A program made the translations under genes and the position numbers. The notes beneath the pieces were generated by a model. It saw only the letters and a list, made by a program, of their open reading frames with translations. It had not been told where the DNA came from and did no database searches. From DASPNH01 sp035626675 (GTDB taxonomy: Bacteria > Desulfobacterota > Binatia > UBA1149 > CAITLU01), in NCBI GenBank assembly GCA_035626675.1, contig DASPNH010000102.1, forward strand, positions 1 through 64,000: a DNA stretch of 64,000 nucleotides, read 5' to 3'. Below, in pieces: positions 59,281 through 64,000 of the stretch. Position 1 is the first letter of the stretch. Every line of letters begins with the position of its first letter.

Positions 59281-59706
59281 ATGATCGCGTACGTGACGTC
59301 GCTTACCACGGGCCGTGTCATCCTGTGGTGCTACGTCATCTGGTACGTCGTCAACGTCGCCTTTCACTTCGACGCCAGCTCGCGGCTGTGGCTCACCTCG
59401 CTCGGCCTGAGCGCGATCATCGGCACGGCGCTGGTCATCAGCACGCGCTCTTCCAGCAGCGGCACGACGCAGCTGGATCGCTGGCAGATCTTCCGGCTGT
59501 TCCTCATGCCGTTTTGCGTCTCCAGCTTCTCGGCGCTGGTCAAGGACGCCGGCTACGTGCTGATCTTCCCGCCCAGCGTGGCGCTGAACGCGCTGGGATT
59601 CGGGCTGATCGCGATCTTCCTGGCAGCGGTGGCCGCGCTCAAGGCAGCCCGGCCCGCGCAGTTCGCGGGTGCGGTGGGCGGCGCCGAACCCGGAACCACC
59701 GATTAG
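59281..59706 (+). CDS. Small membrane protein of unknown function
   Basis: 141 residues with four probable helices: VILWCYVIWYVVNVAFH, LWLTSLGLSAIIGTALVI, FRLFLMPFCVSSFSALV and a final LGFGLIAIFLAAVAALK. No motif I can name. The ATG at 59281 starts MIAYVTSLTTG. It converges with the Ala/Lys-rich gene, with 16 bp between stops. Confidence 0.7.
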   Translation: MIAYVTSLTTGRVILWCYVIWYVVNVAFHFDASSRLWLTSLGLSAIIGTALVISTRSSSSGTTQLDRWQIFRLFLMPFCVSSFSALVKDAGYVLIFPPSVALNALGFGLIAIFLAAVAALKAARPAQFAGAVGGAEPGTTD

Positions 59707-59722
59707 GTCGACCCCTTGTTCT

Positions 59723-60979
59723 TCAGCGCGCGCTGCCGAGGCGCGAGTTCATGTCGGGCTGATCGATCCAGCCTGCGATGTCCTCTGCCATCTCGAAGAT
59801 CACCTTCGAGAGCATGCCGCAGTTGCTGACCGATCCCATCGACGTCTCCTTGGCCACGAACGTTCCGCGCAGCTTGCCGCCGGCGACCAGGCGCCCGTCC
59901 ACGGTAAGGCCCTTGGGTCCGGACAGGATGCCGCCGCCGGGCGCTCGCAGTTCGACGATCTTGAGCGTCAGCACGATGCCGCTGCCGGCCGGCTTGTCGG
60001 TCAGAAAGACGTTGGGGTTGCGCTCGGCAATGGCCGCCGGAAGCGAAGACTCGATCTGACACTGGTCCAGGATCTCGTCCTTGCCGAGCACGTTGGCGGC
60101 AACCGAGGCACGATTGGACAGCTGGATCGCTCCCGGCGGTGCGACCTTGGCAGCGGGGGCGGCCGGCTTCTTGGGCGCAGCCTTGCTGGTAGCGGGCTTC
60201 TTGGCCGGCGTCGCCGGCTTGGGCGCGGGCTTTTGCGTTTCGGCCTTCTTCGCGGACGCCTTGGCAGCGGCCGCCTTCTTGCCGCCCTTCTTGGCTTTGC
60301 GCTTCTTGTCGCCGCTCTTCTTGGCCTTGGCCGCCGCGTCGCCCTTGGCCGGCTTCCCGGCACCATCGACGTTGGCCGAGGCCTTGGTGTCGGCTTTCCC
60401 GGCGGCATCGGCGTTGGTCGCGGACGCAGCACCGGGCGTGGTAGCGGCGGGCTTGGCCGCATCCACGTTGGCGGCGGCACCTGCAGGCTTGCGCGCAGCA
60501 TCGGCATTGCCGGCAGCGGCGGGCCTGGCATCGGCCGAGGACCTGGCTGCATCGGCGGGAGCGGCGGGCTTCTGAGGCGTGTCGGCATTTCCGGAGGCGG
60601 AAGGTCTGGCGGAGTCGGCGTTGGTCGCAGGCCTGGCCGCATCGGCATTGGCGGCGGTGGCAGGCTTGGCCTCGGCGGTGGCGCCGGCAGCGGGCTTGCG
60701 CGGGGCATCGGCACTGCCACCGGCAGAAGGCTTGGCAGCGTCGGCGTTGCCGGCGGCGGCGGACTTCCTGGCTGTATCCGCATTGCTCGTTTCGGCCATC
60801 GCCTTGGAAGCATCGGCGTTGGTGGCATTGGCGGCCTTGCGGCCGGCATCGGCAGCCTTCTTGGCCCAGTCGCGATCTACGCCCGAGTCGTAGAGCTCGT
60901 CTTCGGCGCTCGCCGCTCCCACTGCCAGGAACAGCGCGGCCACCACGCCGCAGATCATCTTGCGTCCAATGCGATTCAT
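59723..60979 (-). CDS. Exported Ala/Asp/Lys low-complexity repeat protein with Cys-containing C-terminal domain
   Basis: 418 residues. A signal peptide (GVVAALFLAVGAASA) is followed by about 14 degenerate units of (G)NADAA(K/R)PA type to about residue 205. A Lys/Ala/Pro-rich stretch to about 290 resembles histone-like tails. The last 110 residues form a globular domain (DEILDQCQIESSLPAAIAER, VLTLKIVELRAPGGG, VDGRLVAGGKLRGTFV, VSNCGMLSKVIFEMA) with two Cys and a pattern loosely like DUF4410. The ATG at 60979 has AAGGGGGACCC before it. Function unknown; an envelope spacer is possible. Confidence 0.75.
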   Translation of the reverse strand: MNRIGRKMICGVVAALFLAVGAASAEDELYDSGVDRDWAKKAADAGRKAANATNADASKAMAETSNADTARKSAAAGNADAAKPSAGGSADAPRKPAAGATAEAKPATAANADAARPATNADSARPSASGNADTPQKPAAPADAARSSADARPAAAGNADAARKPAGAAANVDAAKPAATTPGAASATNADAAGKADTKASANVDGAGKPAKGDAAAKAKKSGDKKRKAKKGGKKAAAAKASAKKAETQKPAPKPATPAKKPATSKAAPKKPAAPAAKVAPPGAIQLSNRASVAANVLGKDEILDQCQIESSLPAAIAERNPNVFLTDKPAGSGIVLTLKIVELRAPGGGILSGPKGLTVDGRLVAGGKLRGTFVAKETSMGSVSNCGMLSKVIFEMAEDIAGWIDQPDMNSRLGSAR

Positions 60980-61188
60980 GGGTCCCCCTTTCCTTCGGCG
61001 ACGACGCCGCGGGCCAGCAACTCCCGCCAGGCGGCTGGCCTCCCTTTGTCGCAGGGCTCATGCCGACGTGCAAGACCGGCGGGGCCGGGACCGCGCGCCT
61101 TTTCTCCGTGAAGACATCCAGGCCCGCGGCGAGCCCGGCGGGAGGCGGCCTGCGCCCGAAACCGCCGGTTGCGGAGGCCGTCCCCCGC

Positions 61189-62751
61189 TCAGGCGCCGAC
61201 GCTTTGCCAGAGCTGCTCGGGCGCTGCCAGATCCATCGCCGTGCAGGCCGCTTCCACGCCCGAGAGCACCACGCCGTAGATGCCGCCGCCGGGCCTGGTC
61301 CAGTGGCCGGCAAGCGTCAGCCCGGCGATGGGCGTGACGTTGGGGAGGCGGCCGAGGCCGACCTGACGCGGCGTCAGCTCCCAGCCGTAGATCGCGCCGG
61401 CGGTGTTGCGGGTGTAGCGCTCCATCGTGCGCGGCGTGCCGCCTTCAGCGAAACGAAGATGCCGGGTCAGGCCCGGTATGCGCGACTCGGCCTGCGCGAG
61501 CATGCGCTCGACGTGACGCGGCTTGTCCTCGCGCCACACACGCGCGGCGGCGTACGGCATCAGCGTGGTCAGCACCAATGCGTTCTGTCCTTCCGGAGCC
61601 AGCGTCCGGTCCATGAGCGTCGGCACCGTCATCGAGAGCCAGTCCGGACGCCCGGCGCTGGTGCTCGCAAAGGACGCGTCGTGGTCCCAGCCGCCGAACT
61701 GGAAGCTCTCGTGCGCGACCTCGTGCTCGCCCAGGTTCATGTCGGTTGCCGCGTACACCACGAAGGCCGAGACCGACGGCCGCGACCTGCGCAGCGAGCG
61801 AACGTAGCGCGGCGGGAAGCGCGGCTCGCCGACCAGCTCCTCGGCGGTCTGGAGCGCGTCGGCGTTGGAGATGACACGATCGGCCTGAATGCGATGGCCG
61901 GTCTCCAGCACGACGCCGGTGACGCGCCCGTTCTCGGTCTGGATGCGGCGCACCGAGCTGCGCAGCAGCACCTCGCCGCCGCTGCGGCGCACGCCTTCGG
62001 CCAGCGCATCGGCAAAGGACTGGAAAGTGCCGCGGCAGTACCACGGCCCTTCGCGAAGATAGGTCGCCAGCATGTTGGCCCAGTACAGGAACGACACCTG
62101 CGAGGGCGGCAGCCCGACATAGGGCCAGGTGGTCGCGAGCAGCGAACGAAGGCGCGGCTCTGCGATCGTCGCATCCAGCACCGCCGAGAGCGTGGCGCGG
62201 TGATAGCGCACCAGCGAAGGGAACTGCTCGGCCGCGTGCAGCAGATCGAACGTGGACGTGTTGGCCGCGGCGCGGCGCGTCTCCTCGTAGACGTCCTCGA
62301 CCAGGCGCATGACTGCGCGCAGCGCGTCGTCGTGACGAGGGAAGAGCTCGGCGTGCGCCGCGACGAAGCCGCCGGTATCGGCGGGCAGGTGCAGCCGCAG
62401 ATCGGGATAGCAGGCCTCGTAGAAGGGATCGACGCGCAGGAATTCGCACTCGCCGGCAACGCCGCTGGCCGCGAGCACGCGCTGCACCAGGCCCGGCTCG
62501 GCCCCCGGCATCGGCCCGCAGCCGCCGACCAGATGCACGGCGGAATCGAAACGATACTTGCGGCGGCGAAACGCGTGCGCGTATCCGCCGACGCGGTCAT
62601 GCCTCTCGATGACCAGGACACTGCGCCCGGCCCTGGCCAGCAGCGATGCCGCCGTCAGGCCGCCGATGCCGCTGCCGATGACGACGACGTCGTAGCGGGC
62701 CTGACGCGGCTCGGAGTGGAAATTCGGCCGTGGCTGGCGCCTTCCCGCCAC
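61189..62751 (-). CDS. Phytoene desaturase/carotenoid isomerase-like FAD oxidoreductase
   Basis: 520 residues. FAD motif VVVIGSGIGGLTAASLLARAG, then VLVIERHDRVGGYAHAF, and ISNADALQTAEEL (family NADA motif). The C-terminal LTLAGHWTRPGGGIYGVVLSG closes the FAD site. This is the CrtI/CRTISO superfamily; members desaturate, isomerise or saturate polyene chains. The GTG at 62751 (GTGGCGGG) overlaps nothing and lies 6 bp after the neighbouring gene's stop, so the two are co-transcribed. Confidence 0.9.
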   Translation of the reverse strand: MAGRRQPRPNFHSEPRQARYDVVVIGSGIGGLTAASLLARAGRSVLVIERHDRVGGYAHAFRRRKYRFDSAVHLVGGCGPMPGAEPGLVQRVLAASGVAGECEFLRVDPFYEACYPDLRLHLPADTGGFVAAHAELFPRHDDALRAVMRLVEDVYEETRRAAANTSTFDLLHAAEQFPSLVRYHRATLSAVLDATIAEPRLRSLLATTWPYVGLPPSQVSFLYWANMLATYLREGPWYCRGTFQSFADALAEGVRRSGGEVLLRSSVRRIQTENGRVTGVVLETGHRIQADRVISNADALQTAEELVGEPRFPPRYVRSLRRSRPSVSAFVVYAATDMNLGEHEVAHESFQFGGWDHDASFASTSAGRPDWLSMTVPTLMDRTLAPEGQNALVLTTLMPYAAARVWREDKPRHVERMLAQAESRIPGLTRHLRFAEGGTPRTMERYTRNTAGAIYGWELTPRQVGLGRLPNVTPIAGLTLAGHWTRPGGGIYGVVLSGVEAACTAMDLAAPEQLWQSVGA

Positions 62752-62757
62752 CTTGCC

Positions 62758-64000
62758 TCAGCGGACCGAGAGCTCGTCGATGTCGTGGCCGTAGACGCCG
62801 TACTTCACCATGAAGTCGACCATCCCCACGCTGTAGCGGCTGCGCGTCGCCTCGCCCGTGAAGACGCGGGGCATGTGACGCGCGAAATGGCGATTGACCA
62901 GGCCCCAGCTGTACTGGCGCGCCTTGTACTCGCCGATCTGGAAGAGAGTGAACAGGCTGCCATTGTAGTAGTAGTCCACCAGGCGTTGCCACACCGTCAG
63001 GTTATACAGGACACGTCTCTGGTAGCTGTCCATGGCGCGGCGCGTGCCTTTGAGCAGCGCATCGGCAAGAGCCGCGGCGCCGTCCAGGCCGATGAGCATG
63101 CCGCTCGAGAAGACCGGGTCGACGAATCCGAAGGCATCGCCGACGGTGGCCCAGTTCTCGCCGACCCCGCGCAGCGAGCGCAGCTGATAGTTGTTGTACT
63201 TGACGATGGGCGTGATGCGCTCGGCATCCCGGCTCCAGCGCTGCAGCAGCGGCTCCTCGGCCAGCGTGCCGTGGAACTGTTCCTCGGGGCTGTCGCCGAA
63301 TCGCTTCAGGTGTTCCTCGTTGACCACCAGGCCGATGGAGACGCGGCCCGGCAGCGGAATCCGCCAGCACCAGCCGCGCGTGAGGCGATCGGTGTGGACG
63401 TTGCCCTCCACCACCAGCGGAACGCCTTTCATGTGCGCGTGCAGCGCAGCGTCCTTTCGCGGCCCTTCGACGTAGGGAATGTCCAGCAGCTTGGAAATGA
63501 CACGGTTGCGGCCCGACGCGTCGACGATCCAGTCCGGCTGGCCCGCGAACGCGTTGCCGGCCATCTCCAGCGTCCGGTTGGACAGACGGACGCGGTCGCT
63601 GCTGCCGTCGCGCTCGACCGTGGCGGTGCCCTCGATCACCGTCACGCCGGCCCTGCGCGCGCCTTCCAGGATGGCCGCATCGAAGCGGTCGCGCGGCGTA
63701 TTGTACGAGTAATCGACCTCCGCACCGATGGCCTGGTCGAAGCGGAAGCTCTGCTCCTTCTCGAGCGTGAGAGTGAAGGTGGCTCCGGGCTTGAAGATGC
63801 TGAAGCCGGCCACCTCCTGCTCCAGGCCGAGGCGGCGCAGAAAGGGAACGACAGCGGGAACGAGCGACTCGCCGACGATGATGGGCGGTCGCTTGGGCTT
63901 GTGAAACAGAACGACGTTGACGCCTGCGCGGGCCAGATAGGTGGCAAGACTGGCTCCGGAGGGTCCGCCGCCGAGAATGGCGACATCACGAATCGTGGGC
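62758..64000 (-). CDS. Flavin-dependent halogenase-like / geranylgeranyl-reductase superfamily oxidoreductase, 5' end cut by window edge
   Basis: At least 413 residues; the start lies beyond 64000. The FAD motif AILGGGPSGASLA is a few residues from the edge. VGESLVPAVVPFLRRLGLE is the family's GES motif. FSIFKPGATFTL carries a Lys where halogenases keep their catalytic Lys. WCWRIPLPG is the WxWxIP signature of flavin-dependent halogenases. GDAFGFVDPVFSSGML closes the FAD site. The upstream neighbour is not visible. Substrate and halogen use are unknown; reduction of a polyprenyl group is the alternative. Confidence 0.85.
   Translation of the reverse strand, partial: PTIRDVAILGGGPSGASLATYLARAGVNVVLFHKPKRPPIIVGESLVPAVVPFLRRLGLEQEVAGFSIFKPGATFTLTLEKEQSFRFDQAIGAEVDYSYNTPRDRFDAAILEGARRAGVTVIEGTATVERDGSSDRVRLSNRTLEMAGNAFAGQPDWIVDASGRNRVISKLLDIPYVEGPRKDAALHAHMKGVPLVVEGNVHTDRLTRGWCWRIPLPGRVSIGLVVNEEHLKRFGDSPEEQFHGTLAEEPLLQRWSRDAERITPIVKYNNYQLRSLRGVGENWATVGDAFGFVDPVFSSGMLIGLDGAAALADALLKGTRRAMDSYQRRVLYNLTVWQRLVDYYYNGSLFTLFQIGEYKARQYSWGLVNRHFARHMPRVFTGEATRSRYSVGMVDFMVKYGVYGHDIDELSVR

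Noticed and set aside
60980..61188. Possible riboswitch upstream of the Ala/Lys-rich gene
   Set aside because: GC-rich hairpins are present, but I could not match the conserved core of the c-di-GMP or other common riboswitch classes.

Overview
The window is about 66% GC by eye, gene-dense, and carries only chromosomal housekeeping and accessory genes. I see no phage, plasmid, transposase or CRISPR genes. The organism is a Gram-negative bacterium: there are lipoproteins, a lipase with a membrane-anchored foldase, a SCO-type periplasmic protein and a c-type cytochrome. Several secreted proteins (19427-20896, 33224-34852, 49437-50594, 58016-59068) have regularly spaced Cys in helical segments, Thr linkers, a 'Myxo' disulfide repeat and dockerin-like repeats. 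From memory these are typical of deltaproteobacterial and Binatota-like (Desulfobacterota_B) genomes. That placement is an inference, not a result.

Layout. 1-1.4 kb: start of the division/cell-wall cluster on the minus strand (mraZ, then rsmH running off the left edge) with a candidate MraZ operator. 1.7-4.6 kb: MATE exporter and a PAS hybrid histidine kinase. 4.8-10.3 kb: a co-oriented minus-strand information-processing block, cvpA-dnaG-rpoD-tRNA(CAU)-zinc-ribbon protein-rnpB, with short overlaps and spacers. 10.5-17 kb: a fused M16 peptidase lipoprotein, GDPD, prmA, rsmE and gshB. 17-21.5 kb: tRNA-Phe, a hydrolase-cyclase fusion coupled to a VOC protein, a secreted histidine-phosphatase-like protein, and trxC. 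21.5-25 kb: murJ-tsaA-DUF486-sulfotransferase operon. 25-30 kb: hemerythrin, flavin monooxygenase, and an SBP56/methanethiol-oxidase gene followed by a SCO1/SenC gene. 30-35 kb: a small unknown protein, a 977-residue winged-helix/AAA/TPR regulator with a matching 11-bp-phased site on each side, and a secreted DUF1554-type protein. 35-38 kb: a divergent membrane pyrophosphatase. 38-45.8 kb: mixed single genes (methyltransferase, P450, ICMT-like, SGNH, GNAT, PLD). 45.8-49.2 kb: a beta-helix/diheme cytochrome fusion. 50.9-54.3 kb: lipase, lipase foldase and a sensor kinase. 54.3-60 kb: SnoaL-like protein, luciferase-like monooxygenase, S1 protein and secreted proteins. 61-64 kb: a carotenoid-isomerase-like oxidoreductase next to a flavin-dependent halogenase-like gene cut by the right edge.

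A dispersed family of imperfect palindromes built on GGGGTCAGG(C/T) sits just after stop codons or against start codons throughout. A second palindrome is built on GGGGACAGTCCCC. The most interesting signals are the paired sites flanking the 30-33 kb regulator, the palindrome abutting the rsmH start codon, the beta-helix/cytochrome fusion, the mtoX-SCO pair with an in-frame 27-bp tandem repeat, and the secreted histidine phosphatase.
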